Shown: positions 1-8,725, numbered from the stretch's first letter. The stretch: 64,000 bases of DNA from Neisseria mucosa (GCA_003028315.1 CP028150.1:2108001-2172000); one strand, 5' to 3'. Notes: generated by a model not told the origin, from the letters alone. Numbers and translations are program-made.

Positions 1-1
1 C

Positions 2-1255
2 GATGCCGCCCGCGCGCGCGAAGCCGCCCGCAAAGCCCGCGAAATCACCCGCCGCAAAGGCGTGATGGACGGCTTGGGGCTACCCGGCAAACTCGCCGAC
101 TGCCAAGAAAAAGACCCTGCCTTGTCAGAGCTTTACCTGGTCGAGGGCGATTCCGCAGGCGGTTCCGCCAAACAAGGCCGCGACCGCAAATTCCAAGCCA
201 TTTTGCCGCTCAAAGGCAAAATCTTGAACGTCGAAAAAGCCCGTTTTGAAAAAATGCTCGCCAGCCAAGAGGTCGCCACCCTGATTACCGCGCTGGGCGC
301 AGGCATCGGCAAAGAAGAGTTTAACCCCGAAAAACTGCGTTACCACCGCATTATCATCATGACCGATGCCGACGTGGACGGCGCGCACATCCGCACCCTA
401 CTCCTGACCTTCTTCTACCGCCAAATGCCCGAACTGGTCGAACGCGGCTACATCTACATCGCCCAGCCGCCGCTCTACAAAGCCAAATACGGCAAGCAGG
501 AGCGTTACCTCAAAGATGAGCTTGAAAAAGACCAATGGCTGCTCGGCCTTGCCTTGGAAAAAGCCAAAATCGTTTCAGACGGCCGCACCATCGAAGGCGC
601 AGAACTTGCCGATACCGCCAAACAATTCCTGTTGGCGAAAACCGTTATCGAACAGGAAAGCCGCTTTGTGGACGAACTCGTCCTGCGCGCCATGTTGCAC
701 GCGTCGCCCATTGATTTGACGTCGTCTGAAAACTCCGATAAAGCCGTTACCGAACTTTCCGGCTTGCTCGACGAAAAAGAAGTCGCCCTCGAACGCATCG
801 AAGGCCACGAAGGCAACCGCTTCATCAAAATCACCCGCAAGCTGCACGGCAACGTCATGGTCAGCTACATCGAACCCAAGTTCCTCAACAGCAAAGCCTA
901 CCAAACCCTCACCCAAACCGCCGCCGCGCTCAAAGGCTTGGTCGGCGAGGGCGCCAAGCTCTACAAAGGCGAGAACGAGTACGATGTGGACAGCTTTGAA
1001 ACCGCACTGAACATCCTGCTCCAAAACGCCCAAAAAGGCATGTCCATCCAGCGATACAAAGGTTTGGGCGAGATGAACCCCGAGCAGCTTTGGGAAACCA
1101 CGATGGATCCCGCCGTGCGCCGTTTGTTGAAAGTGCGCATCGAAGACGCCATCGCCGCCGACGAAGTGTTCGTTACCCTGATGGGCGACGAAGTCGAACC
1201 GCGCCGCGCCTTCATCGAAAACAACGCCCTGATTGCGCAAAATATCGACGCTTGA
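2..1255 (+). CDS. gyrB: DNA gyrase subunit B, C-terminal part (5' end outside window)
   Basis: This is the ATP-dependent type II topoisomerase subunit that introduces negative supercoils together with GyrA. The reading frame is open from base 2, so the gene starts upstream of the window. Visible parts are the TOPRIM domain with EGDSAGGSAKQGRD and the metal-binding MTDADVDGAHIRT, a long insert typical of Gram-negative GyrB, and the C-terminal QRYKGLGEMNPEQLWETTMD block that contacts GyrA. The tail IENNALIAQNIDA and the insert favour GyrB over ParE. The ATPase and transducer domains are not in the window. A DUS-pair terminator follows 20 bp after the stop. Confidence 0.96.
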   Translation, partial: DAARAREAARKAREITRRKGVMDGLGLPGKLADCQEKDPALSELYLVEGDSAGGSAKQGRDRKFQAILPLKGKILNVEKARFEKMLASQEVATLITALGAGIGKEEFNPEKLRYHRIIIMTDADVDGAHIRTLLLTFFYRQMPELVERGYIYIAQPPLYKAKYGKQERYLKDELEKDQWLLGLALEKAKIVSDGRTIEGAELADTAKQFLLAKTVIEQESRFVDELVLRAMLHASPIDLTSSENSDKAVTELSGLLDEKEVALERIEGHEGNRFIKITRKLHGNVMVSYIEPKFLNSKAYQTLTQTAAALKGLVGEGAKLYKGENEYDVDSFETALNILLQNAQKGMSIQRYKGLGEMNPEQLWETTMDPAVRRLLKVRIEDAIAADEVFVTLMGDEVEPRRAFIENNALIAQNIDA

Positions 1256-1274
1256 TAGGGGGTGAAGCATGAAA

Positions 1275-1320
1275 AGGTCGTCTGAAAATGGGGATTTCCG
1301 GTTTTCAGACGACCTTTTTG
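1275..1320 (+). terminator. DUS inverted-pair terminator after gyrB
   Basis: AGGTCGTCTGAA at 1275-1286 and its complement at 1304-1315 form a stem of at least 12 bp, followed by a T run at 1315-1319. It serves both as an uptake sequence and as a rho-independent terminator. Confidence 0.85.
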
Positions 1321-1648
1321 ATTGGTGGGAACCAAGACAGATAAAACAAATACGGCGGATTCATTTATTTTTTGATACGACACCTGCCGTCTCCCTGTAC
1401 GGACAGAGATAGGCATTTCAGACGACCTTCAAACAGGCTTAGCTACAATACCGTAAGGGCAAATCAAGACCCAACGAATTCTTTTCATTCCAATGTCTTG
1501 TCGGTTTTACCAACCCGTCCTGCTCCACCCGTAAGCCGAAAATTCCTGCCCGACACCCGTAACAAAAAATAAACCCTGCTGCAATATCATAAATTACGGT
1601 AAATTTACAAAGGAAAACACTTACCCTCCAACCATCAAGGAGTAAGCC
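1321..1648. other. Intergenic gap gyrB to rpiB-like gene
   Basis: No gene is supported here. There is a single DUS in reverse orientation at 1417-1428. An AT-rich dyad, TAAATT (1590-1595) with its complement AATTTA (1602-1607), lies about 40 bp before the next start codon and could be an operator. AGGAG at 1639-1643 is a plausible ribosome binding site for the gene at 1649. A 66-codon open frame at 1372-1572 has no ribosome binding site or recognisable features and was left out. Confidence 0.5.
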
Positions 1649-2092
1649 ATGCGTTTGATTATCGCCGCCCCTGCCAACGGGACAACATTAAAAGACGCGC
1701 TCAAGGCGCATTTGCAAAACGATCCGCGAATTGACAGCCTAACCGATTTATCCTCGCCGAATGGCACCTATCCGCAGCTTTCATTTGCTGCGGCGCAAGA
1801 AGTAGCGGCAGGGCGAGCCGACCGCGCTATTTTGATTTGCGGTACAGGAATCGGTACGGCGATTGCAGCCAATAAAGTCCGCGGCATACGGGCAGCAACG
1901 GCGCATGATTTAATCACTTTGCGCGGTTCGGTAGAAAACTACGATGCACAGGTATTGTGCATGGGACAAAACGTCATCGCCGCCCCCGCTGCATGGGCAT
2001 TGGTGGATATTTGGCTGGATTTGCGCCACGACACGGGTAGCGGATACGCACCGAAAATCGGTGAAATCGAAGCCTACGAATGCGGTAAGTAG
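1649..2092 (+). CDS. RpiB/LacA/LacB-family sugar-phosphate isomerase
   Basis: A 147-residue protein of the RpiB/LacAB aldose-ketose isomerase family, which interconverts phosphorylated pentoses, tetroses or hexoses in the cytoplasm. The catalytic-cysteine segment ICGTGIGTAIAANK (residues about 63-76) is intact. Two things differ from classical RpiB. The N-terminal GSDHAG loop is replaced by AAPANG. The region that normally holds the catalytic His-Asn reads SVENYDAQVLCMG, with Glu in place of His. It may therefore act on a substrate other than ribose 5-phosphate. It stands alone between gyrB and porB, with an AGGAG ribosome binding site. The family is certain; the substrate is not. Confidence 0.8.
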   Translation: MRLIIAAPANGTTLKDALKAHLQNDPRIDSLTDLSSPNGTYPQLSFAAAQEVAAGRADRAILICGTGIGTAIAANKVRGIRAATAHDLITLRGSVENYDAQVLCMGQNVIAAPAAWALVDIWLDLRHDTGSGYAPKIGEIEAYECGK

Positions 2093-2227
2093 TACGGTTT
2101 TTGCAAAAGGTTAGTCTAGACTCGCCATTCTCGCCCCGCTTGTATGAGGATGGCCCGTCGTAGCATGAGCTTTACCCGCAGATTATTTTTGAGGTGAGGT
2201 CGCCTGAAATTCCCTCCTACCGCCGTC

Positions 2228-2247
2228 ATTCCCGCGCAGGCGGGAAT
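2228..2247. repeat. dRS3 repeat
   Basis: A perfect ATTCCC-N8-GGGAAT palindrome, the canonical 20-bp neisserial dRS3. It pairs with the copy at 2303-2322 in a NIME-like arrangement (a short unique sequence between dRS3 repeats). Confidence 0.9.
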
Positions 2248-2302
2248 CTAGAAATTTGAAGTTGCGGCATCCTTGAAATTTTCCCAAAATACCGAGGCCT
2301 GG

Positions 2303-2322
2303 ATTCCCGCCTGCGCGGGAAT
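2303..2322. repeat. dRS3 repeat
   Basis: Second perfect ATTCCC-N8-GGGAAT copy, 55 bp from the first. Confidence 0.9.
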
Positions 2323-2401
2323 GACGAAATTGCAGCCCTATTGTTTTGATCTGCCATATTTCGCGGCCAAAACCCACGGATTAAGTTTTATCCAAAAAAA
2401 C

Positions 2402-2447
2402 GGTCGTCTGAAAAGCCTGCGTACACAGGGATTCAGACGACCTTTTA
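2402..2447. terminator. DUS inverted pair
   Basis: GGTCGTCTGAA at 2402-2412 faces TTCAGACGACCT at 2432-2443, then TTTTATTT. A hairpin plus T run reads as a plus-strand terminator, but no plus-strand gene ends immediately upstream. Confidence 0.6.
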
Positions 2448-2602
2448 TTTAACGGATTAAAATAAAACAGGATATTTTCAACAGCTATTTCCGTACAGAG
2501 AGAAGCAAAAATGGCAGCATGGACGGAGCTTTTTGCCAGACATAAATGAGAACCGGCCTGCAATCGACATACTACGTATCCCGCATTTTATCCAAACAGA
2601 CA

Positions 2603-2634
2603 AAAAGAGCCTGCATAAAACAGGCTCTTTATTT
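2603..2634 (-). terminator. porB terminator
   Basis: Stem AAAGAGCCTG / CAGGCTCTTT with loop CATAAAA, ending 17 bp past the porin stop. It has A and T flanks on both sides and contains no DUS. Confidence 0.85.
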
Positions 2635-2651
2635 AGACTAATCGTATCAGA

Positions 2652-3737
2652 TTAGAATTTGTGACGCAGACCAACTGTACCAGCAGTTTTCTCGTATTTG
2701 TGATCACCTTTACCTTCTTTCAACCAGCCGGCAGAAATCAGGGCAGAAGTGCGTTTAGAGAAGTCGTAGTCAGCACCGACGATTACTTGGTTGTATTGGC
2801 TGTTAGCTTGTTTCTCACCGTTTTCTTTAGCTTTGAAGCCGTGAGCATAAGAAACGCGAGGCATTACGTTACCCATACGGTAGCCACCAGTTACAGCAAC
2901 TTCAGTACGTTCGTTTTTCTTAGCATTAGCTTTGTCAGCTTTGAAACCTTCGTATTGACCTGCAACAGAAACCAATACATTGTTTGCATCGTAACCAGCT
3001 ACCAAACGGTGTACTTGGTGATCTTTATAAGTATCAGCAGCCAAAGTAGTATTTCTGTTGAACGAATTCAAGTAATCTTTGTCCAGAACAGAATGTTTAG
3101 CAAAAGAACCAGCATAGCGACCGAAGAAGCCGGCATTCTCATAGTTCAGACCCAAACCGTAAGAGTCACGGCTTTTCACATCGTGAGTAAACTTGTCATC
3201 AGGATTAGCATTGTCACGTGGTTGGTATTGTACGCTTGCGCTGAAACCAGACAATACAGGTGAATCGTAGCGTGCAGACACTTTACGATCTTCTACACGT
3301 TCTAATTTGCCTAATGCCAAAACATCTGAGTTTGCCTCGCTGGCTTCCCAAGGATCGATGCTGTCGCTGCTGTCTTTCAGAGGAGTATTGAGTTTACCTG
3401 CACGGATTTTACCGAAGCCGCCTTCCAAACCGATGAAGGACTCGCGAGTTCCCCAACCTTTGTCAGTACCGGCAACAGAAGTATTTTGCTCTACTTGCCA
3501 AATAGCGTTCAGGTTATTGCTCAGGTGCTCATGGCCTTTGAAACCGATGCGTGAACCGTAGTCAGCAATTTCAGTAGCAGTTTTGGTTGTATCCTTGGTA
3601 GTTACACCGTTAACTGTAGTTTTTTCTTTAACTCGGGAAATGTCAACACCGGCTTTAACTTGACCGTACAAGGTAACGTCAGCCATAGCTGCAACAGGCA
3701 AAGCTGCCAAAGTCAGAGCAATCAGAGATTTTTTCAT
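2652..3737 (-). CDS. porB: Major outer-membrane porin, PorB-type
   Basis: A 361-residue Gram-negative trimeric porin that lets ions and small nutrients cross the outer membrane. The N-terminus MKKSLIALTLAALPVAAMA is a signal peptide with cleavage expected before DVTLYGQVKAG, the typical mature start of neisserial porins. The rest alternates amphipathic strands (YGSRIGFKGHEHL, YDSPVLSGFSASVQY, VIVGADYDFSKRTSALIS) with charged loops and ends in LRHKF, with the C-terminal Phe needed for BAM recognition. It is monocistronic with its own promoter and terminator. Strand and loop pattern and length match PorB (class 2/3) better than PorA. The flanking repeats are noted separately. Confidence 0.93.
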   Translation of the reverse strand: MKKSLIALTLAALPVAAMADVTLYGQVKAGVDISRVKEKTTVNGVTTKDTTKTATEIADYGSRIGFKGHEHLSNNLNAIWQVEQNTSVAGTDKGWGTRESFIGLEGGFGKIRAGKLNTPLKDSSDSIDPWEASEANSDVLALGKLERVEDRKVSARYDSPVLSGFSASVQYQPRDNANPDDKFTHDVKSRDSYGLGLNYENAGFFGRYAGSFAKHSVLDKDYLNSFNRNTTLAADTYKDHQVHRLVAGYDANNVLVSVAGQYEGFKADKANAKKNERTEVAVTGGYRMGNVMPRVSYAHGFKAKENGEKQANSQYNQVIVGADYDFSKRTSALISAGWLKEGKGDHKYEKTAGTVGLRHKF

Positions 3738-3810
3738 TGCTGTATTCCTTTTTCTATCGTGAAGAAATAACTTAAGCAGACCCGGACAGAGTCCGCTTAG
3801 GCTTTACATT

Positions 3811-3828
3811 ATCGCTGGAATCAGCGAT
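3811..3828 (-). promoter_or_regulatory. Hairpin near the 5' end of the porB leader
   Basis: ATCGCTG (3811-3817) pairs with CAGCGAT (3822-3828) around a 4-nt loop. An overlapping alternative, TGGAATC / GATTCCA (3816-3822 and 3826-3832), cannot form at the same time. If the promoter at 3841-3869 is used, either hairpin would lie just after the RNA 5' end. The role (mRNA stabilisation or control) is inferred. Confidence 0.45.
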
Positions 3829-3840
3829 TCCATGACTCTC

Positions 3841-3869
3841 ACTATAATTGTTCCTTTCTAAAAAAACAA
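3841..3869 (-). promoter_or_regulatory. Candidate sigma-70 promoter of porB
   Basis: On the minus strand a TATAGT -10 box (3841-3846) lies 17 bp from TTGTTT (3864-3869). The predicted start near 3834 gives a leader of about 95 nt. The -10 is good and the -35 is only a half match. Confidence 0.5.
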
Positions 3870-4437
3870 ACTTTATTCACTTCCCCTTCTTCCCCCCTTA
3901 CGCCACACCACCCTGTCAACAACATAAGATTCTAAATATTTCCTTTATAAATCATATGGTAATACCGATTTTCCTATTGTTTGCATTTTTACAACACAGA
4001 TTTCCCGAACGGTAGTTTTTTAGGACTGGCTGTTGTTTTTTGGCTAATTCAGGCAAGCGAGGAAACTGGAAACATCGTTCAGGTATTCATGCCTGTTTGA
4101 CCCTGATAGGGCTTGCCGAGCATAAATATCTCCTGATCTGAGGTGGCTCTTATTCCAGCTCCGTAGTACAGGCTTTATCTGTGGGTTGGTTTATCGAAAA
4201 GAGAAAGGGTCGTCTGAAAAGAATGCGTACAGATTTCAAACAATTTTTTATAGTGTATGAAAATAAAAACAGGATATTTCAAATCTTCATTCCTGATTCG
4301 AAAGAAATATAAAAGCTTGAGTACGGTAATTTTTGAATATTTCTAAAAATCAATGCTTGGATTCCTGTTGGCGCGGGAATAGCCAGGCCTTTCTTTATTG
4401 AAGGGGAAAATAAGGCTTGACAGTATTTCAGACGACC
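3870..4437. other. Long intergenic region between porB and truA
   Basis: No gene of useful length on either strand. It contains a GGTCGTCTGAA DUS at 4208 with a degenerate partner, the second copy of the porB-flanking repeat (4208-4281), a dRS3 variant (4361-4380) and one reverse DUS (4427-4438) whose last base overlaps the truA stop codon. Confidence 0.5.
4361..4380. repeat. dRS3-like repeat (one mismatch)
   Basis: ATTCCT-N8-GGGAAT, one base off the dRS3 consensus. Confidence 0.7.
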
Positions 4438-5250
4438 TCACAGCCATTCGGGCATTTCGGGACGGATGATGCCAAACTCGGGCGGATAATCCACGCCGGT
4501 TAAGTACAATCCGTCAGGCATAAAGGTCGGCGGGGCTTTGAGGCGGCTGCGTTCTCCAATTAAGGTTTGAAATCCGGAAACACTAAGCCTGCCGCTGCCG
4601 ACATAAACCAATGCGCCCATAATATTACGCACCATATGGTGCAGAAAGGCATTGCCGTGCAAATCCAGTTTGAGGAATTGCGGCGTACCGCTGATTTTTG
4701 CACTGTATAGGGTTTTGATGGGGGATTTTGCTTGGCATCCGGCAGCGCGAAAGCTGGAGAAATCATGTTCGCCTTCTAATAATAAGGCCGCCTGCTGCAT
4801 TTTGTCAGGATCGAGCTTGAGATGCGTCCACCCTACCCTGCCTTGCAATATCGGGGAACGGACGGGAGATGATTCTAAAAGGTAACGATACCTTCTACCG
4901 TATGCGTCAAAGCGGGCGTTAAAATGGGAGGCCACTTGCTGTGCGAACAATACAGCCACACCTTCGGGAAGATGGGCATTGACGCCCCGCACCCATGCCT
5001 GCTCGGGACGGACTACTGTGGTATCGAAATGGACGACTTGTGCAGTGGCGTGTACGCCTGTGTCGGTACGCCCGGCAACTATGGTTCGGATGTTTTCACT
5101 CGCAATTTGACTGAGTGCATATTCTAAGGTCGTCTGAACAGTAGGCAAGTCGCCGGCTTGTTTTTGCCAGCCGTAAAATCGGCTGCCATCATAAGACAGG
5201 ATTAATGCCCAACGGCAAACTGAGGGCTGCTTTGAAGAAGGAAACATCAT
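4438..5250 (-). CDS. truA: tRNA pseudouridine(38-40) synthase TruA
   Basis: A 270-residue enzyme that isomerises uridines 38-40 in the tRNA anticodon arm. The catalytic Asp lies in the family signature AGRTDTGVHA (residues about 59-68). Also visible are the N-terminal LILSYDGSRFYGWQKQ and the C-terminal FLHHMVRNIMGALVYVGSGR. Length is normal for the family. It lies downstream of tspA on the same strand, but a strong terminator (5319-5348) separates them. A full DUS lies within the coding sequence near 5127. Confidence 0.95.
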   Translation of the reverse strand: MMFPSSKQPSVCRWALILSYDGSRFYGWQKQAGDLPTVQTTLEYALSQIASENIRTIVAGRTDTGVHATAQVVHFDTTVVRPEQAWVRGVNAHLPEGVAVLFAQQVASHFNARFDAYGRRYRYLLESSPVRSPILQGRVGWTHLKLDPDKMQQAALLLEGEHDFSSFRAAGCQAKSPIKTLYSAKISGTPQFLKLDLHGNAFLHHMVRNIMGALVYVGSGRLSVSGFQTLIGERSRLKAPPTFMPDGLYLTGVDYPPEFGIIRPEMPEWL

Positions 5251-5318
5251 AATCGGTGAAGGCTCGATATTCGAACAAAATCATACGAAAATTGCTTATC
5301 CGACAGTATAGCAATAAA

Positions 5319-5352
5319 AAAGATGCCGCTTTTAGAAACGGCATCTTTATTT
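5319..5352 (-). terminator. Terminator of tspA/fimV
   Basis: Perfect 10-bp stem AAAGATGCCG (5319-5328) / CGGCATCTTT (5339-5348). The A-rich stretch 5314-5321 gives the U tract on the minus strand. Confidence 0.85.
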
Positions 5353-5381
5353 TTCTTTCCCCAAAGGGATTGTCAGATTAA

Positions 5382-7847
5382 TCAGCCTAACTCTGCCAAC
5401 AAGGCTTTGGTTTTATCCAAGATATCGCCGGTAGCCTCTTCCATCAGCTCTTGCAAAGTTTCACGGGCTGCACCGGGGTCTCCAATTTCGACATACATTT
5501 TTGCCAATTCGTATTTGGCTTCTAAAGGAGCGGTCATTCCGACGGATTCGGAAATAAAGCCTGAGTCAAATGCCGACTTGCTTACTTCTTCATCAACTGT
5601 TAGGTTTTCCCATTCGATGGTCTCTTCTACTCCGTTACCTTGGGAATCAGCCAATCCGAAATCTTCGTCGCTTTCTTGGAAGGTAATGCCTTCATCTTGT
5701 TTGATTTCAAAAGGCTCTTCGGCTACGGCTTCATCGGCTGAGGTATCAACGGAAGCAAACTCTAAAGCCTCGTCCCCATTTAATTTTTCAGACGATGTTT
5801 GCTCAGATGTTGTGAACTCAGGCAGCGGCTCGATAGGCTGGGATTCGGTTTTTTCCGAGAAGAAGTCCCATCCTTCTTCTGCTTCTTCAAAGTCTTTGAC
5901 ATTTTCTGCGCCAACAGTCTGCTCCTGCTGTTGAACCCCAGAAGCGTCGGAGGCTTCGTAGTCAAACTCCAAATCAGAAACTTCTTCCGCAACGGCGGAT
6001 TCGGTATAAGAATACTCTTCCTCACCTACTGAGGCATCCGCCTCTTTGGTTTCTTCACTAGCGTCATGGAAAGACGTGTCAAAGTTTGATTGGACCTCAT
6101 CAAATTGCTGAATATGGGCCGTATTATCAGGCTCTACTACTGATTCCTCTTGATGTCTGCTTTCTATAACTACTGAAACCGGTTGATACGGATTCTCCGG
6201 CTCGGGCTCATAGACGCTTTCTGTCGATTCAACAGAGTCCCAATCCAAATCACGGCGTTTTTCCGTTTCCTCATCCACGGTAACTGCGCTGGATACGATG
6301 CCGACGTGCTTATCGTCAATATCGTCAATATTAATATTGATCTCATCTTCAGCGGCTTCTTTGGCGGCATTGGGCTGCACAAAGAAAGCTTCGTCGTCAA
6401 AATCATCCTCGATAGACAGTCCGTCAGGCTCTTCTTCAGGAACAACTTTCGCTTGAACAAACTGTTCAGGCTTCACCTCGTCGGCTATCACGGTTTCCGC
6501 AAAGCTTATGTCGTCATCTTCTTCGTCATATCCTGCAGAAGGAACAGGTAGGACAGGAGCGACAGCTGCTGCTTTTCGTTTGCCCAAAGCTTTCAGCAAC
6601 AGCAACAATGCCAGCAGAGCACCGCCGCCGATTAACAGCCAGCGCCACAATCCGCCATCTTCAGACGACTCTTCTACTGCTTCGTTTTGAGTATCGGAAT
6701 TTTGCTGGGCAGCCAAAGCTTCTTCAACTTGGGCTTCCTGCGTAGATTTTGCCGTTTCACTTGCAGCGGTTTGTTCTGCGATGCCGGGTTGCAATACTTC
6801 CTCAGTGCCTACGGATGAAGCAGCTTGTTCTTGTGTTGCACCCTGTGGGGCGGAAGCGGCTGCTTGCGCCGGCTGTTGTTCAAGCTTGGCTTCTTTATTT
6901 GATTTGACCCCTTCGCCAGCCTTATCTTCACCTGCCTTATTTTCCGCAGATGCATTAGTTTTGGCAGCTTCTGATTTTTCAGACGATGCTTTAGATGCTG
7001 ATGCGGTCTGCGACTGCTGTTTATCAGACACAAGAGGCTTCTCGGCGGCCTGTTTGGCGGCTGCCTGTTTCATATCGAACTGGGTCGGGATATTCAATAC
7101 TTTTCCAGCCAACATATGGTCGGCATTTTTATTGATGAACACACTAGGGTTGGCTTTTACCAATGCCTGTATTGCCTGCTCGACCGTCATACCCTGAGGA
7201 CGGATACGGGTCGCAATTTCAGTCAGGGTTTCACCCTGTTTGACCAAATGTCGTTTGCCATAACGCGGCTCGCCCTGTACAGAAGAGGTTGCATTTTGCG
7301 TCTGTTTAGGCTGTGTTTGGGCATTTTTTGTTTTTTTATTGTCGATTCCTTCTTTACGCGTATTATTCGCAACATCTGCAGATGCATTTCCACTACGCAG
7401 CGCGCGGTTAATCCGTTCGCGCGCGGCTTGACGGTCTATCTGCGGGGAAGCATATGCGGGAGGCGGCTCCTGACGAACGCGGGGCGTACTGTCGCCCTTG
7501 ACCGAGTAATCAGCCGGATCGATGATTGCGGTATATTCTCGAGATTGAGAGCCGGTACTGACTTGGAAAATCAGCACAGGGTCTTTGATGGCTTTAGCCG
7601 AACGGATATTGATGACGGCACGATCGCCCGCTCTGTGGACGCTGGTTCTGAGGTTGGCATTGGATACGGAAGCTTTGCCGCCGTTAAACAATGCCTGTGC
7701 TTCTTCTCCAGTTACGGTGATGTTGCCGGAAAACGGCTCACCCAAATGCGATTGGACATTTAAACCGCCCAATCCTGCGTTTGCACCCACCGAAACCGCC
7801 AAGGCAACGGAGGCTGCGATAAGTTTGATTTTGTAATGTTTTTTCAA
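5382..7847 (-). CDS. tspA: FimV/HubP-family polar protein (TspA)
   Basis: An 821-residue inner-membrane protein of the FimV/HubP group, called T-cell-stimulating protein A (TspA) in meningococci. The family organises the cell pole and supports type IV pilus function. Domains in order: signal peptide ending GANA; an N-terminal FimV domain (about 25-120, GGLNVQSHLGEPFSG); a LysM peptidoglycan-binding motif (about 200-255, YLVKQGETLTEIA-like); an Ala/Gln/Lys-rich linker; one membrane helix around 400-415 (WLLIGGGALLALLLLL); a long acidic cytoplasmic region rich in Glu and Asp; and the FimV C-terminal TPR-like motif (YELAKMYVEIGDPGAARETL). Several near-DUS 10-mers fall in the coding region. Confidence 0.9.
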   Translation of the reverse strand: MKKHYKIKLIAASVALAVSVGANAGLGGLNVQSHLGEPFSGNITVTGEEAQALFNGGKASVSNANLRTSVHRAGDRAVINIRSAKAIKDPVLIFQVSTGSQSREYTAIIDPADYSVKGDSTPRVRQEPPPAYASPQIDRQAARERINRALRSGNASADVANNTRKEGIDNKKTKNAQTQPKQTQNATSSVQGEPRYGKRHLVKQGETLTEIATRIRPQGMTVEQAIQALVKANPSVFINKNADHMLAGKVLNIPTQFDMKQAAAKQAAEKPLVSDKQQSQTASASKASSEKSEAAKTNASAENKAGEDKAGEGVKSNKEAKLEQQPAQAAASAPQGATQEQAASSVGTEEVLQPGIAEQTAASETAKSTQEAQVEEALAAQQNSDTQNEAVEESSEDGGLWRWLLIGGGALLALLLLLKALGKRKAAAVAPVLPVPSAGYDEEDDDISFAETVIADEVKPEQFVQAKVVPEEEPDGLSIEDDFDDEAFFVQPNAAKEAAEDEININIDDIDDKHVGIVSSAVTVDEETEKRRDLDWDSVESTESVYEPEPENPYQPVSVVIESRHQEESVVEPDNTAHIQQFDEVQSNFDTSFHDASEETKEADASVGEEEYSYTESAVAEEVSDLEFDYEASDASGVQQQEQTVGAENVKDFEEAEEGWDFFSEKTESQPIEPLPEFTTSEQTSSEKLNGDEALEFASVDTSADEAVAEEPFEIKQDEGITFQESDEDFGLADSQGNGVEETIEWENLTVDEEVSKSAFDSGFISESVGMTAPLEAKYELAKMYVEIGDPGAARETLQELMEEATGDILDKTKALLAELG

Positions 7848-8191
7848 AACTTGTCCCCTATGAAATGAATCCTGCAGTACTGCCGAGTACTTAACCGTCT
7901 ATTACGATATATTACGTTATGATATAGTCTAAGTCCCTAATCTGCCAAGTAACACTGTCATTTATGTTATCAAAAATGTCATAAACCGTTACTGTTTGCA
8001 TCGGTGTGTTTCTTTTTTGCAAATCTATCGGGAACTTATTTTATCATTCCGTTTGCATTTTTAAAACCCTACAACAAACTGATGGCATATCAAACAAACC
8101 AAAGTTTCAGATTTGCGGTAATGCAAAAAACCGCAGCTGCCTGTATGATTGCCGTTTGATTGTTTGGTTTCCTCATTTTTGTTTTTTATAT
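7848..8191. other. Divergent intergenic region tspA / yciB
   Basis: This holds the 5' regions of both flanking genes. A small hairpin AGTACT-GCCG-AGTACT (7876-7891) lies in the tspA leader. An AT-rich stretch at 7900-7930 carries TATAGT-like hexamers but no convincing -35/-10 pair. TGCGGT and ACCGCA around 8112-8136 could form a weak stem. No gene is supported; upstream extension of the yciB frame to 8006 has no ribosome binding site or conserved sequence. Confidence 0.4.
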
Positions 8192-8722
8192 ATGAAAATT
8201 CTGAGTGATTTATTGGCGGTAATTTTGTTTTTTCTGACTTATACGGTTACGAAAGACATGATTGCCGCGACAGCCGTAGCTTTGGTAGTCGGTGTTTTGC
8301 AGGCGGCCTTTACCTATTGGAAATTTAAAAAGCTGGATACGATGCAGTGGGTCGGATTGGTTTTAATCGTGGTATTCGGCGGGGCGACCATCCTGCTGAA
8401 AGATCCGCGATTCATCATGTGGAAACCGACCGTATTGTTTTGGATAGGTGCACTGGTCTTGCTTTTCAGCCACCTTGCCGGAAAAAACGGACTTAAGGCT
8501 ACAATGGGCAAGGAACTCGAATTGTCCGATACCGTCTGGAATAATCTGACCTATGCTTGGATAGCGTTTCTCGTATTTATGGGCATAGCCAACTGGTTTG
8601 TATTCACTCATTTTGAAAGTCATTGGGTGAATTACAAGATGTTCGGTTCGACCGGACTGATGTTCGCTTTCTTTATCGCTCAAGGTATTTATTTGGGCAA
8701 ACATTTACCAAAGGAGAATTAA
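8192..8722 (+). CDS. yciB: Inner-membrane septation protein YciB (IspA/IspZ)
   Basis: A 176-residue polytopic membrane protein of the YciB family, linked in other bacteria to septation and envelope integrity. It begins MKILSDLLAVILFFLTYTVT and has five or so hydrophobic helices, with family blocks KDPRFIMWKPTVLFW and LTYAWIAFLVFMGIANWFV. The ATG at 8192 was chosen because it gives the conserved MK-LxDL start. The frame stays open upstream to 8006 without family-like sequence. It is followed after 3 bp by yciI, in the order yciB-yciI-bolA-PPIase that other Neisseria share. Confidence 0.9.
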   Translation: MKILSDLLAVILFFLTYTVTKDMIAATAVALVVGVLQAAFTYWKFKKLDTMQWVGLVLIVVFGGATILLKDPRFIMWKPTVLFWIGALVLLFSHLAGKNGLKATMGKELELSDTVWNNLTYAWIAFLVFMGIANWFVFTHFESHWVNYKMFGSTGLMFAFFIAQGIYLGKHLPKEN

Positions 8723-8725
8723 GCA

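Larger units (their letters stand above)
2093..2601. other. Repeat-rich intergenic region before porB
   Basis: No gene is visible. The region holds two dRS3 repeats (2228-2247 and 2303-2322) bracketing 55 bp of unique sequence, a DUS inverted pair (2402-2443), and a tract at 2402-2480 that recurs imperfectly on the other side of porB at 4208-4281. Open frames on the minus strand here are only translations of these repeats. Confidence 0.6.

Noticed and set aside
1372..1572. 66-codon frame between gyrB and rpiB-like gene
   Set aside because: No ribosome binding site, a DUS inside, and no sequence features of a real protein.
2183..2377. 64-codon minus-strand frame between rpiB-like gene and porB
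   Set aside because: It translates the two dRS3 repeats (SRAGGNPG- and DSRLRGND-type peptides), a well-known artefact in Neisseria.
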